Source: Dillenia suffruticosa (lineage: Eukaryota; Streptophyta; Magnoliopsida; Dilleniales; Dilleniaceae). From it: a DNA stretch of 64,000 nucleotides. The stretch covers positions 24,727,056 through 24,791,055 of the forward strand of contig JAVTVX010000010.1 of assembly GCA_033439265.1 (NCBI GenBank), in the 5' to 3' direction. Numbering within the stretch: position 1 is the first letter of the stretch; each line of letters opens with the position of its first letter. This document shows positions 31,391-44,215 of the stretch, one piece after another. The notes under the pieces were generated by a model. It was not told where the DNA came from. It ran no database searches and saw only the letters and a program-made list of their open reading frames with translations. The position numbers were made by a program, and so were the translations under genes.

Positions 31391-34300
31391 CCCTATAAAT
31401 ATTAAACCTTATTGACAAGGTAGGGGGCCACAGAGATTTTAGCTGATCGTTCACAGTACAAGATGCATTTGTTTGATCGAGCATTAACCCTCATTGATAA
31501 TAGACTGATAATAGACGGATCGATTCTCGGAGTTTTACATTTAGGATATAGTTGAACCGTCTAGGCAATCGAATCAGTAAGTGTTTGGCGAACTTCTAAG
31601 CGTATTCTATAAGAACTTTTCTAATTGGGTGCTATTTTGTCCTTAGTTAGGACTAATTGGCGGTTTCTATATTTTTGAGTACCAAATCGCTTGATTTGAA
31701 CGTTCTCATTCCAACCTGTCCGTTGTAGTACCTTGCTGAGATGAGACGAAACCTATCTGTTGAAATGTGTCCAAGCAGGGATGTCATGCTTTGATCCTTA
31801 ATTCATGAAGGTTCTCTTGACGAGATAAGTGTCAATTTTTGCTGTTATAATTAGTGGATTGTTTCGATAGGTATCAATCTCGTCATATCATTATCATCGA
31901 AATCAATTATTGATCTTATTCTCTCGATTGATGTCATAATGGAGAGAAGAAGATAACAATAGTGGTTAATCGGACTAGGAGATTAGTCTGTTTCCCATAA
32001 ATGACGTCAATCTTTTGGAGATGGATTTGAATTCATAAATGATTTTTCTACTAAATTGAACGGGATGGTTTAACCTCATAGAGATCTCAAACGATGAAAC
32101 CTATAAACAAACCGTTGGAGAGTGCTCCAATAGGGGAGGGGAGGATTTGACGTTCAAGTTAGAGATTGGTTTTCAAAAGAAAAGAAACAAACTAATATCG
32201 AAGAGAGAGAGAGTTAGAGGACTCTATAGGTTTGTGTGCTTTGTGTAGGTTCATCAGTAAAATTCTTTTTTTTATTGGTTATGGTTGTAGATTTCTTTTT
32301 TATTTTCGTAAAATTCTCTTCCTTTTTTTAGTGAAACAAATATCTTTAACGGATTGGGTGACTTATATCGATGCCAAGGAGACTTAGCAACCAATCAGTT
32401 GAGGTGCCAAACAATTGGTTATCATAAAGGGTAATCAATCAATCGATGTGCCGAACAATCAGTGTATACCAACGGGATCTATTGATATTTGTAGGCCTAA
32501 CAAGTCTGGTGTTACAGAAGGAAGAAGCAAGAAACAGAAGATAGCATAGCAGACTTCACAGATTTAAAGACTCAAGACTTCAAGAATAACGACTATTTCA
32601 GCTAACTAATTCAACAAACAACTAATGCTCTAATGGATGTAACCTCCAACTCAACTGCTGATCCATTTGTAATAACTGAAATAACAGAGTTTGTTAGAAC
32701 AATAGAGCAACATAGTATAAATAGCTTGTATAATAAGAAAGGCAGAAAAAGAGCATACTAATTTTCGTTTTCTGTTCCCTGCTTTCTCTCTCTCTTTCTC
32801 TCTCTCTCTTTCTTTTCTCGATTCTTCTTCCTTCTCCTTTTTCTCTTCTCTGTACTTTGCCAACCATCACTTTCTTTACCCTCACATCCGTCCTTATATG
32901 CAATTGTGTGGTTAGAAAGCACTTACTCTCTTATCCATAAAGAGAATTGTAATAAATTGGTATCAAAATCTCTGATTTAACATGAAAAAGGATTATCTGG
33001 AAAAAAAACTATCTGGTATCAGAGTAAAAGCCGTCCAAAATGGAAATGACTATCTGGTATCAGAGTGAAAGTCGTACAAAGAGAAAAAGGGCTACCTGCC
33101 AAAATGAATGCTGTCTAGATTGAGAGCTGTCCAGAGTGAGAGCCATCCGGTTTTTTAAGGGGAGGGTAATGTTACGAATTCTCAAAAAATTATAAAATAG
33201 TATTTAAATCAAATAAACTCTTTCACCAAATAGGTCGATCTTTTGGGTTGAGTTTTTCTATTGACTTGAGTCCATCATTTGAGTATGTGACATTTGATTT
33301 TCATATAATTTAAGTTATATACCATCAAAGAGGAGGTTTGCACGGACATAAGACTATTAATCGGAGAAACATTCTCTCTTACAATTATTAAATATTACAA
33401 AAGTAATTGTAAGAATTTAAATCTATAATTTTTAAAAAATACTAAAACCTAAACTCCTCCGCAAACTATAGTTACTATTATGTATTTTACAAAGTATTAC
33501 TAAGTTGATACTCATAACTTTGTATTTATTTATTTTTTATTTTTATCAATGATATTTAAATTTTATCCAATTAATCTGATTTGAATATTGTGAAATCTAT
33601 TTTAAGAGTTATTTATTTCAAATAACTTTATATTTATGCAAGAAACAGGTGCTGGTCTCATTAAGTTATCGCCTTAGTGGTCCAATTCTGAGCTGTTAAC
33701 ATGATTTAAGGTTTGTTTGGTCGTGTGATGGGTACAATATTGTTCTCTTCTTGTAAATGCATTTCCTTTGTTTTTGGCTCAGGCAAGGTCGCTCTCTCAT
33801 CAATACAATCACGTGCTTATCAAAATCGGATAGCTGTCAATCGAATTCTTTATAAAGACTAATGGAATTAACAGCTGTATTTTCTTACTCGGTAAGAAAA
33901 TATTTATTTTTTTATCCCTTAAAAAACTTAATTTAACCCAAATTTAATTTTAAAATTCAATATAACTATTAAATATCAATAATTTATACCCAAAACATAG
34001 CAATATTTTCCTTATTTTCTTTGAAAGGTACTTTTAACTTTACCCTATGAAAAATTTTGTTATAAGTTTTTTTCTTAAGATTGTTAAATCACCCGGTTTA
34101 TAAATATATTACAGGATATTTTTAGAATAATGCTAAATGCATTAAAAAAGTTTCGAAATAAAAAGATCAAATAGTTGCATGGCAGTTCAAGAAAATATAT
34201 TTTCGACTTATTTATTATATGAATTTATTTTATTTCAATTTGATTCTAATTTTATGAATCGATTAAAAAAATAGACCTTTATGTAATTATTTAAAATTAG

Positions 34301-34887
34301 TTTAATTACAATTAGATGTGATTTCTATTATCAAAAATTATTATTCATGTAATGATAATCAAATTCTTTTATATAGAAATTTGGATTTTATTAAAGAATC
34401 TTATATTTTTTTATTAATTTTTCTTCAATTGAAATTATATCATACAAAATAAAATTAAATAGATTAAAATAAGTAGGGTTCAATTGAAATTTTTTTAAAG
34501 AACTCTTTAATCCATTAAAATGGGTCCAAGCAAATCCAAGATCTTGTCTTGAGCCTCTTGAACCATTTTAATATAGTTTTGATAAGTAGATCCAGAATTA
34601 CGTCCCAGATTCTCGCCATTATTGGGCCAAGATTTGGATGATATTGGGCCCGGTCAAGGCCCAATATCAAATGTTTAGAATATTCGCAATCTAACGGCAT
34701 AGCATCAAAATGGAATCGCATTCGTAAATCTCACGGCTTCCTGCCCTCCCCCCGCCCATCGCATAAATCTCCCCAAACCCTAAACTTTTTCTTCTCTCTC
34801 TCTCTCCTGCCTCTGCGATATCACGCCACACACTTCGTGGCAGGAGAATTCTCTCTCTTTCCCTCTCTCTGTCTCTAGAATACTGCT
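31391..34887. other. Intergenic between GT47 array and RH7
   Basis: About 3.5 kb with no gene. It contains the TRIM-like LTR element at 32510-33175. The remainder is AT-rich. The last 130 bp before 34888 are CT-rich and are the likely promoter/leader of the helicase. Confidence 0.55.
32510..33175 (+). mobile_element. TRIM-like LTR retrotransposon remnant (LTR, PBS, PPT)
   Basis: A putative 5' LTR runs 32510-32954, opening with TGTTAC and closing with GTAATA (expected GTAACA). It contains tataaata near 32717. Three bases on, at 32958, TGGTATCA matches the primer-binding site complementary to initiator-methionine tRNA used by plant LTR elements. About 190 bp of internal DNA with repeated 'ctggtatcagagt' words leads to a polypurine tract aaggggaggg (33157-33166), followed by TGTTAC at 33170-33175, the start expected of a 3' LTR. 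After that the match to the 5' LTR stops, so the 3' LTR is truncated. There is no coding region. The size fits a terminal-repeat retrotransposon in miniature. Confidence 0.6.
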
Positions 34888-37800
34888 ATGCCTTCTCTCT
34901 TTGTCTCAGATGCAGTCTCTTCCCCAGAGGCCAAAGACAAGAAGGAGAAGAAAATGAAGAAGAAGACCATGGAAATCGATTCTCAAGTCGAAATCAACGA
35001 GAAGAAGGAGAAGAAAAGCAAGAAGAAGAAGAATTTGAAAGCTGATTCAGATTCAGAAGAGCTAGACTCGATAGGAGAGAAGCAGAAAAGTAGTAAGAAG
35101 AAGGAGAAGGACAAGAAGAGGAAGGCTGTTGAGATTGTTGAAGAAGAGGAGGAGAAGAGCGAGACCAGCTCTGAGCTGTCCGAGCCGATGAACGCAAAGA
35201 AGAAGCAGAAACTATCTGAAGAAGAAGTGGAAGAAGAAGAGAGCGAAGAGGAAAACCCTAATTCGCTCTCCAACTTCAGGATTTCAGAGAACTTGAAGAA
35301 CAAGTTGAACGAGAGGGGAATTAAGGCGTTGTTCCCTATTCAGGCTTTGACTTTTGATATAGTTCTTGATGGCTCTGATTTGATTGGTCGTGCTCGCACT
35401 GGTCAGGTATCGAAATTGAAACTCTTTGTTCCTTTTGCTCTATAGTAATGTATTTATTTGGGGTGATTGTTTTATGTTGTTTTTCGCCGAAAAAGCTGGA
35501 GTAGTACTGACTGTGATTTGAGCGAAGCTTTCCATTTTTGGGTTTGAGACGGAATGATGCATCGTGTAGTGTGATAGCAAACCATTGTGAAACAAATGCG
35601 GGAAACCTAGTATTTGTATGACTAATAATGTTCTTTGGTCAATTTAGTTGTATTCAGTTGTTCTGCATTGGGATCGGGTTTTTAAAATGGGGCTCAAAAG
35701 ATATAGATAGCCAACTGGTTTGCCTGGCACGAACCTGAATATAATTTTCGAATTAAGTGCGCTTTTCCTTTAGTTGTCAATATAAAAGGCATTGCCTTGT
35801 TATATATACTCTATGACAGGGAAATTATCAACAGACCAATGACCTTGCCGATATTAGATATTTTTTATCCATTTCTTGGGACCCGCTATGGTTCATTAAA
35901 ATGTATCATGTACTAATATATTCTATTTTTCCCCCTTTTGTTGGTGATTTTCATGATGCACAGGGTAAAACGTTGGCCTTTGTGTTACCCATCTTGGAGT
36001 CCTTAACTAACGGACCAAAAAAAATGCTGCGGAAGACGGGATACGGAAGGGCACCTAGTGTTTTGGTGCTTTTACCTACCAGGGAATTGGCCCAACAGGT
36101 AAAATGAAGGGAACTTGTTTAGGCTGTCATATTTACACTGGTGGCAAGTATAGCCTCTTATTATTGTTTTCCTTTCTTTGATTTTAGGTGTATGCGGACT
36201 TTGAAGTTTATGGCAAAGTTGTCGGATTGACTTCATGCTGTGTATATGGAGGGGTTGCCTATCAAACACAGGAGCTAAGAAGGGGTGTTGATATAGTTGT
36301 TGGAACCCCCGGACGAGTAAAGGTAGTTTTGTACACATGAAGATATAAATTAGCTTCTGTGATATTTTTTTAGTTATAAAAAATGGTTTCAGTTACCTAC
36401 ATTTAGAGTCGGTAACTTTAAGGGTTTATGCATGTACATTGACTTGGATGCTTGTTTTCTTGTAGGATCTTGTTGAGAATGGGAAAGTTGACTTCAGCTC
36501 ATTACAGTTCCGTGTTCTTGATGAGGCTGATGAGATGCTCAAGATGGGATTTGTTGATGATGTTGAAAAAATTCTTGGTAGGTGATGCATCAAATCATCA
36601 ACCGAATGTGTTTTTTGATGACCTAGTATTTTTTACCTTGGTGATGATAGCATTAATTGGAGTTTCAGTGCTCTATAAGTTCTACATAGGGACTAATATA
36701 TGGTCTGAATAGATGATTAATTCCACTGAATTGCTGTATTCGGTACAGTTCAGTCTAAAAAAATAAATTAAGGGCTCAATGTATAGTTTAATGAAATTGT
36801 TTTCTTCAGCTCTACGTTGTCCGGGGGTATCATTTCTTTCTTTCTATTATTAAAGACTTGTTGTTTATGCTTGAAAAATTTACTTACTTAACTACAGTTG
36901 TTTGGTCAACTATGCTGGTTGTTGGGCATAGTTTCAGTTCATCATAGTTGGATATAGCTGGATGACTTTCTAAGGTGTTGATATGTTTTTAGATATGATT
37001 TGCTAACATCTGCACCGGAGATGGGACAAAAGCCTATGGTATAAATTCAGAAACAAGGATATTAGTTGGAATCGGTGCATTGACAAGTAACTTTATATTG
37101 TTTACTTGCAAGAAACTGAATGGAAGGAAAATGTGTGACCTGTTGGTTCAAAAGGCAGTGGTGCAGATGAGTAAGACATTTGATGGAGCTGATTGCACAG
37201 AGTATGGGGCTGTGTAGCACAGTTGATCCCATGTAGTGAAAACTTTTTCATGTGCTGATAGGACAATCTTTGTGATGTTGTAGCTCTACTTGCTTAACTA
37301 CAGTTGTTTGGTCAACTATGCTGGTTGTTGGACGTAGTTTCAGTTCATCATAGATGGATATAGCTGGATGACATTGTAAGGTGTTGATTTGTTTTTAGAT
37401 ATGATTTGCTAACATGTGCACCGGAGATGGGACAAAAGCCTATGGTATATATTCAGAAACAAGGATATTAGTTGGAATTGGTGCATTGACAAGTAACTTT
37501 ATATTGTTTACTTGCAAGGAACTGAATGGAAGGAAAATGTGTGACCTGTTGGTTCAAAAGGCGGTGGTGCAGAGGAGTAAGACACTTGATGGAGCTGATT
37601 GCGCAGAGTATGGGGCTATGTAGCACAGTTGATACCATGTAGTGAAAACTCTTTCATGTGCTGATAGGACAATCTTTGTGATGTTGTAGCTCTACTTGAA
37701 GGTGATAACGCAGTGGATGATGTTTAAACAGTTGATAATGAGACCCAATTATGTGTTCTTAAGATATATATATTTATGTGCTGGTCATACAAAGTTGAGG

Positions 37801-39095
37801 AAGGCTTAGGAATCTTTGAATGAAAAGAAATATGTAATAGAATCATGTTGTTTAGAGACGGATGGGGTGTGGGGGGAGGGTTATTCTCTAAGAGGATGGC
37901 TCTCATATATTTGAGGATCTGTAGATGTGTACTATCAGAGAACATTTTGAAGTGGTGTTAATCATGGTTGAAAGAGTTCAACCCCAACCTCAACTTGTAC
38001 TGGGGCTGCTGCTCTATGTTTGAGTAGCTGGAAACTTACTGGGAAGAACTAGTTTAATGGCTTAGAGATAATATTTGTTAGTTGATGTTTTCAAGTCAAG
38101 CTTGGACTACTCAAGGGGTGTAAATGGCAAAATAGGGTCACTTGAGGAGTACATATTCTACAATAATGTAATGTTCATACACCTTCCCAGGATGTAAATT
38201 ACCAGAGTCATTTGTGAAGGCTTGAGCTTGTTTGTTTATTAAACAAGCCTATCTTGAGCTCAGTTACTGATCAAGCCAAGCTTGAAAATCTAAGCTGGGA
38301 CTTGCTAAGAAGGTTGTTATGAGGATCATTTCAATTTTGTTTTAGGCTTGTTTTAAGACCTTGGAAAAAAGGTTAATTCATGGAACCATGGTCCACAGGC
38401 CTTCTCTCTCAGTTTGAGGTATCCTATTAAGCTGCTTAAGTTAGGCTCAATTTAAAGCTTTACCTTTGGATTTCTGAATGAGTTGAGACTGAATAATGTT
38501 TTTGAATTTTGATGTGGGTTTAAGTTCTGCTGAAGTTGATACATACAGTCCTGGTGTAATAAAGCTAGGGTCATCTCTGTGCATTACTTTTGTCCAATCT
38601 TAGAGTGATTTGTTGGATTTTTGTACGCAAATCCTTAATTGAATTGTCAGTCCAATATTTCAGTCTTAGTTCTTCAATCAGATTTGGCAATACCATGGAA
38701 TGCCCTGGTCCTACGAGGCTAGCTTCAATTTTAGGGATAACGCAAGTTTGTGTGCCAAATATTTTCTTCTCTTCTAGTATGTTGTGTCTGGTCCTTCAAG
38801 GCAAGCTTCAGGTTTAGTTTGGGATAATGCAGGCTTATGTGACAAATTTTTCTTCTCTGCTAGCATGCTGCGTCTCTTCTGTACTTGTTTTACAAGTTTT
38901 GATTATTGTCTTTGGATTTGGTATTATCCAATTATGGAATCTCTAATTTTCACGTTTCACGTAATAATAGTGAATTTGTGGTTGATTTTTTTTATTTATT
39001 ATTTTATCTTTTGTTTATAGAAAAAGTAGGTGATAAGAGCAAAGTTCAGACACTTCTATTCAGTGCCACTGTACCAGAATGGGTGAACAAAGTAA

Positions 39096-39129
<34 letters not shown>

Positions 39130-41439
39130 AAATTTCTCGTGTTCTGACATCTTCTGATATACCTCTACCATTCTTTCTTCCTTTTTAACTCTTTTCTCTC
39201 AAATAAAAAATTGTTACTCTATACTCTCATTTTATTATAACATTTATTCCTTTCATTTGACAGATAGCTTCAAGATTTCTTAAACCACATAAGGAAAACG
39301 TTGATCTTGTGGGCAATGAGAAAATAAAGGCGAGCATCAGCGTAAGGCATATTGTCATGCCCTGCGCCAGTGGAGCTATATCCGATCTGATCCCAGATAT
39401 AATTCGTTGTTATAGCAGGTTGGTGTTTTCTGGTATTGCTAACAATTAATTTTCTCTAATTGTTCTTTGGACTTACATTAAAATTCTGTTTATTTCTTTG
39501 GTGTTGGCATGATCAGTGGAGGTCGTACAATTATCTTCTGTGAGAAGAAAGAGTCAACTTCTGACCTTGCTGGGCGATTGCAGGGAGCACGTGCTATACA
39601 TGGGGACATACAACAGAAAGAGCGTGAGGTACATTTTTTATTAAGTGATCATTTCGGTTGAGAGCTTTTATATAGTTTGGAACTGGTTTCATTTTGATGT
39701 TATTTCCCTCTGGATGTGGATACTCTATTTTACGTTGATTATTGTTGTTGTCTGACACCAATTTCCCTGGAAATGATTTGAAACAATTCCTAAGCCACAA
39801 GAAAGTGACTGGTTCTCCTTTCGTAAAAGCCCCTTTATTCTATGAATGGCTGTTAACTTGATGTGGAGAAGTGGTTGTGGTTGTGGGTTATGGTTGCACG
39901 CTGTCACCAGACTGGTTGATGTTGCCAGAAAAGGTATAGCTTTTGTGTTGCATTCAGGCTAAAGCTGAATACAACTTATATGAAACTGTTGTTGGACACC
40001 CTTTCAACCTTGGACTTCATTTCTGCATGCAAGTAATTACTACATTAGGGAATTTCTCAAGAGTTAGTTGAAACATGCGCCACAATTTAATGAGCTATGC
40101 AACCAAAACTTGATTTTTCCTTGTGCAAATGGATTCCTGAATTGTTCAACGGTGAGCTGTCTTATGTGGCTGAAGGGCAGGGCATCTAGGATTTAATGTC
40201 TGAGTTTACATTAGTGAATTTTTGGGCTGGGTTTTGCGCTCCTACACTAGTGATTTACTTGGAAAGAGTGTGTGGCTATAAACCAATCATTCCAGTTTGT
40301 TTTCCTTAGTAATCTTCCCATCATACACTGCCATAATTGATGGACAGCATCATTAACCGTTTCCATAAAAATAAATGGAGTTTGACTTACTCTGTATCTT
40401 AAGATATCTTTTTTATTGTTAAATCTTTTCTTGCAGAAAACACTTGCTGGATTTAGATCCGGCAAGTTTATGGTATTAGTGGCCACATCTGTTGCTGCAC
40501 GAGGACTTGACATCCCTGATGTTCAGCTTGTTATCCAGGTTTGTATTAGTCATGTCCCTCTTGGAAGGAAAGCGAGTTGTAGTCTCATTTATGTAATTTT
40601 TTAGATTAATGAAATACACAAAGAGCTGATTCTTTTAAAATCATTCTGTAGTGTGAGCCTCCCCGAGAAGTTGAAGCTTACATTCATCGATCAGGACGGA
40701 CAGGGAGAGCTGGTATATTCATGACTTGACATGTTTCTCTTTCTTCTTCTCTCTCACAATTTTTTTCCCCTGGATTTTAGAATGTTCTATGTGCTCTCTT
40801 CTTTTACAGGCAATACTGGGGTTGCTGTATTGTTATATGATCCAAGAAGGCATAATGTATCAAGGCTAGAAAGGGAATCTGGTGTAAAATTTGAGCATTT
40901 ATCTGCTCCTCGGCCAGCTGATGTCGCCAAGGCTGTTGGTGTTGAAGCGGCTGAAGCAATCATTCAAGTCTCTGATAGGTATATCTACCGATCATACTGG
41001 CTAAGTAAACCTAAAGCATTAGCAGGACATGCTTCATAATTGTAACAATCACGAAATTTGTTCTGTCACACCATATCACTTGTTTTCTTTTTGAATATGT
41101 ATATTGCTATATATATATAGGGGCCTATTCATATTACATAGTTTTTATGCAGTGTGGTTCCTGCATTTAAATCTGCTGCAGAAGAGCTATTAAAGACTTC
41201 TGGTTTATCAGATGTAGAACTTCTAGCAAAAGCACTTGCAAAGGCGTCTGTAAGTTTTCCTTCTCCCCCCTTTTCAGCTTCAATTTCCATAAGATGTATG
41301 ACACATTCTTTCTTGCTTTGCAGGGTTATTCGGAGATAAAGAGTAGATCACTTCTTACTGGCATGGAAAAGTATGTCACTGTTCTTCTGGAGGTCGGAAG
41401 ACCAATCTATTCTCCAGGGTATGCCAGTCTATCCCCATG

Positions 41440-41490
<51 letters not shown>

Positions 41491-43027
41491 CATACACAAG
41501 GGAATTGAATAATATAGCTCCAATTCAATCTTAGATGCGAATAACTGTATTTAATTCATGCACAAATCGGTGTCTGCCACTAGAATTTGTTGGGGTTCTA
41601 TTGGTTTATAATCTCCCATTAATTGTTGAAGTATCTTACGTCCTTCGTCTTGATATGTAAAAAGGTAAGGTAAAAATTGAAAAGAGAAATGCAGTGGGTA
41701 AGGGAAAAAATGAAAAGAGAAATGTAGCGCCGGGGGGGGGGGGGATCTAAGCATGAGAGAGCAAAAAAGAACAGAGACAAAAACTAGGAAATACACAGGA
41801 TATTCATGATTCAGAATTTATGTTCCAAACTGTTGAAGAGTTCTTTTAATCTCTCCAAATAAAGTGCATGCATTTCTTTTCTAAGGCACCTTAAAATATT
41901 TTGAGGGATGATTATAAGCAGGAATGCTAGGTTTCTGTCCTCTTGGAGCTAAAATATTTTCTAAATTGTTCGCATAATCACTCGGTTGATGTTCAAAATG
42001 AAGATTATCTCCTAAAAATGCCTTGTCCATTGACAGTGCTATAACAAATTAATTTACCGAATCTCTATCTTTTAATCAAAGCTGTGCTTCCCTTTTCTGC
42101 AAATTTGTCCTAGACGTAACCGCATCTAAGCCTTTCTCCTAGCCAAAGTAGACAACGTTAGGAGTCTTTGACTTCCATAAGGATCCCCTACAAAACTTAA
42201 TCCTCATGTCATGGGCTACCCATCCTCACCATTCGAATTGTTGCCTTTTATCCCCAAAAAATGGATAACGGACACCCAGAACAGATTTCAGAACAGTTCC
42301 TCCAGAGTTGGTCACCTGCGCAAACTATTGTGCCAGGATCACCAGCACCCTCATGCGCACACCAAAAAAGCAAACGAATATAACTAATCATAGTGATTAG
42401 AACTATACAGGATGGTGTGAACATGACATTTTTAAGTGATTGATTGCTTGTATGGTCCTTTTCCTGATTCTTGAGTTGTTTGCATCTTATGTTGCAGTTC
42501 TGTTTTTGGCACATTGAGGAGATTTTTGCCGGAGGATAAAGTGAATGCACTGACAGGTCTTAGTATAACTGCTGATGGAAGTGGTGCAGTCTTTGATGTG
42601 CCCAGTGAATACTTGGATGAATATCTTGCGGGTACAAAAGCGGATTCATTCATTGTTATTATTATCATTATGATGATGATGATATGTAGATAATTTGATA
42701 TTGTTGACATTCCACATTCATCTGTCTCCAAATTCTTGATGTTAGCTGCCAAATCATGCCCAATAGGATGTTTTAGATGACTAACGTGACCTCTCCCTTG
42801 ATTTTTATGCAGGTCAGGAAAATGCTGCTAATGTGAGTCTGGAAGTTGTGAAAGAACTACCACCCTTGCGAGAGAGGGAACAGTCAAGGGGGCCAAGATT
42901 TGGTGGTAGCGGTCACTTTGGTGATAGGAGAGGTGGTGGTTTTGGTGGTAGATCCTCAAGAGGAAGAGGTGGTGGTAGATTTGGTGGTGGCTTTAGAAAT
43001 GGCAGAGGTCGTGGCTATGGAAATTGA
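34888..43027 (+). CDS. RH7: DEAD-box RNA helicase RH7 (nucleolar, GUCT domain)
   Basis: ATP-dependent RNA helicase of the RH7/PRH75 type, acting in the nucleolus in rRNA processing and RNA folding. Fourteen exons keep frame: 34888-35406, 35964-36098, 36188-36322, 36466-36577, 39021-39091, 39264-39418, 39517-39628, 40437-40538, 40652-40712, 40810-40978, 41153-41249, 41324-41418, 42498-42631, 42813-43027, giving 703 residues. Order: a Lys/Glu-rich N-terminus (about 1-125) with nuclear-localisation character, the Q motif (FPIQ), ARTGQGKT across the first splice site (about 169-176), [16 protein letters not shown] (282-285), SAT (315-317), ARGLDIP (434-440), [10 protein letters not shown] (459-468), a GUCT domain (about 525-620) and a Gly/Arg-rich tail (about 655-703) for RNA binding. 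Intron 4 is 2.4 kb with internal tandem duplications. The 3' UTR begins with a C16 run. Confidence 0.95.
36885..37697. repeat. 406-bp tandem duplication in RH7 intron 4
   Basis: 36885-37290 and 37291-37697 are head-to-tail copies at an offset of 406 bp with few mismatches (for example acagttgtttggtcaactatg at both). Each unit contains the same 69-codon open stretch, but only the second has an ATG. The unit differences are mostly amino-acid changing, so the stretch is not under coding constraint. Confidence 0.92.
38707..38873. repeat. 83-bp tandem duplication in RH7 intron 4
   Basis: Two diverged head-to-tail copies at an offset of 83 bp, beginning ggtcctacgaggctagcttc and ggtccttcaaggcaagcttc. 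Confidence 0.75.
39095..39129. repeat. (CT)n microsatellite in RH7 intron 5
   Basis: CT run just downstream of the exon 5 donor site, with one CG interruption. Confidence 0.9.
41441..41487. repeat. (CT)n microsatellite in RH7 intron 12
   Basis: About 23 CT units shortly after the exon 12 donor. A run of 13 G lies further on in the same intron at 41732-41744. Confidence 0.92.
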
Positions 43028-43048
43028 AGGGTTGTGGGCTGCAAAGCG

Positions 43049-43072
43049 CCCCCCCCCCCCCCCCAAAAAAAA
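43049..43072. repeat. C16-A8 homopolymer tract in RH7 3' UTR
   Basis: Sixteen C followed by eight A, 22 bp after the RH7 stop codon. Confidence 0.9.
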
Positions 43073-43723
43073 GAAGAGGATTTTTACAGGTCGAGATCCT
43101 TGGAGAGAGAGCATGTTTCTTTGGATGATGTAGGCAAAGAATCTAACTTGAAGAAAATATCTAGTTATAGGATCACGTGTCACTTGTAAGCAGTTCTTTT
43201 GCATGTTTGCTGGTAGCTGGACAGCTATTGATTTTATTATTTGTGGGGATTTTTCCCTGCTTCCCCACAATCATTATTTTTGCTTGCGCTTATTGGGTGG
43301 AAAACATAAATGACCAAGTTATTATAAATTGAAGCTTGAAATTTGACCTGAGTTCTTGCAGCGGCTTCATAATTTTGGAATTCTTTGTATAGAAGCATTA
43401 GTTTTTGTATGCACGAAAAATGCTGGAGTTCACTGTTTGCAATTACAAGTTGTCACTGTGCCGAAGTTGATTTGGGCATGTAATCTCAACACTGAACTTG
43501 AGTATGTATTATCTTACCTGCCTAATCCACCTTATGTGCGAGGTTGCGAGCACTGTGGCCCTGAGATCGACTTTGGCACGATCCGATCTCAATACAAACC
43601 CTACCGGGCAAATCACATTACCCCAGTTCTCCATTTTTTCCAACAACTCGCTCTGTTCTCTCTCTCTCTCTCTCAAGGAATCCAGCCTTTACTTATACAT
43701 ACACTTAAAAGAAACCAAATATT

Positions 43724-44215
43724 ATGTACAGAAGAGCCAGCAAATTCGCAGTCAATGAATTTCAAAACTCAAAATACAAGATCCTAACCCAAAATCCAAT
43801 TCCAGAACAAATTTGTTCAAAAAAATGTCGGGCAAGTTCAACTTCTTCAATCCCAGATTCTAGGATTTCTCGAAATTCTCTCTTCTTTAGTTTCCCCCCA
43901 ATTAAGTTCAAGAATTTCTTCAAGGTAAAACCATGTTGACAACTTAAATGGTATTGCAAAAAGACATCACAACGTTGGTGTTCAAATTCGTTATCCCAAT
44001 CCAACTGGACCCAATAAGAGATGGTTTAAGAATTCAAAGGAGAAGCTATTGTATTCATGGCGGGTTGCGTCTGGTAATCAGTATGTTGTGGAAAGTTCGT
44101 TCCTTGTACTAGGCGAAAGCATTTTGTTGTGTCGAGAAACCTCGAGAAGAAACTAGGAAGGATCCTATTTGAGTATACTATGGAGGAATACAAGAGGAAA
44201 ATTTCAAATGCCAAT
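43724..44215 (+). pseudogene. Truncated 5' duplicate of OMA1
   Basis: It begins MYRRASKFAVNEFQN, matching the OMA1 start MYRRATKFAFDGFRN at 45547, and shares ASSTSSIP about 40 residues in. The first 71 codons are open (43724-43939), then the frame is lost. Homology resumes in shifted frames with PCTRRKHFVV and LEKKLG, matching PYTKRRHFVL and VEKQLG of OMA1, and fades at about 44205 near the residues equivalent to FKGKI. The metalloprotease domain with HExxH is absent. A CT tract lies upstream of both starts (43659-43675 and 45360-45381), so promoter sequence was probably duplicated too. It lies 700 bp after the RH7 stop. Confidence 0.85.

Noticed and set aside
34983..35303. 106-codon minus-strand frame opposite RH7 exon 1
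   Set aside because: It is the antisense of Lys/Glu codons, which always gives Ser/Phe/Leu-rich frames.
37414..37623. 69-codon frame in RH7 intron 4 that is open in both 406-bp repeats
   Set aside because: Between the two copies I count about seven amino-acid-changing and two silent differences, and only one copy has an ATG, so there is no sign of coding constraint.
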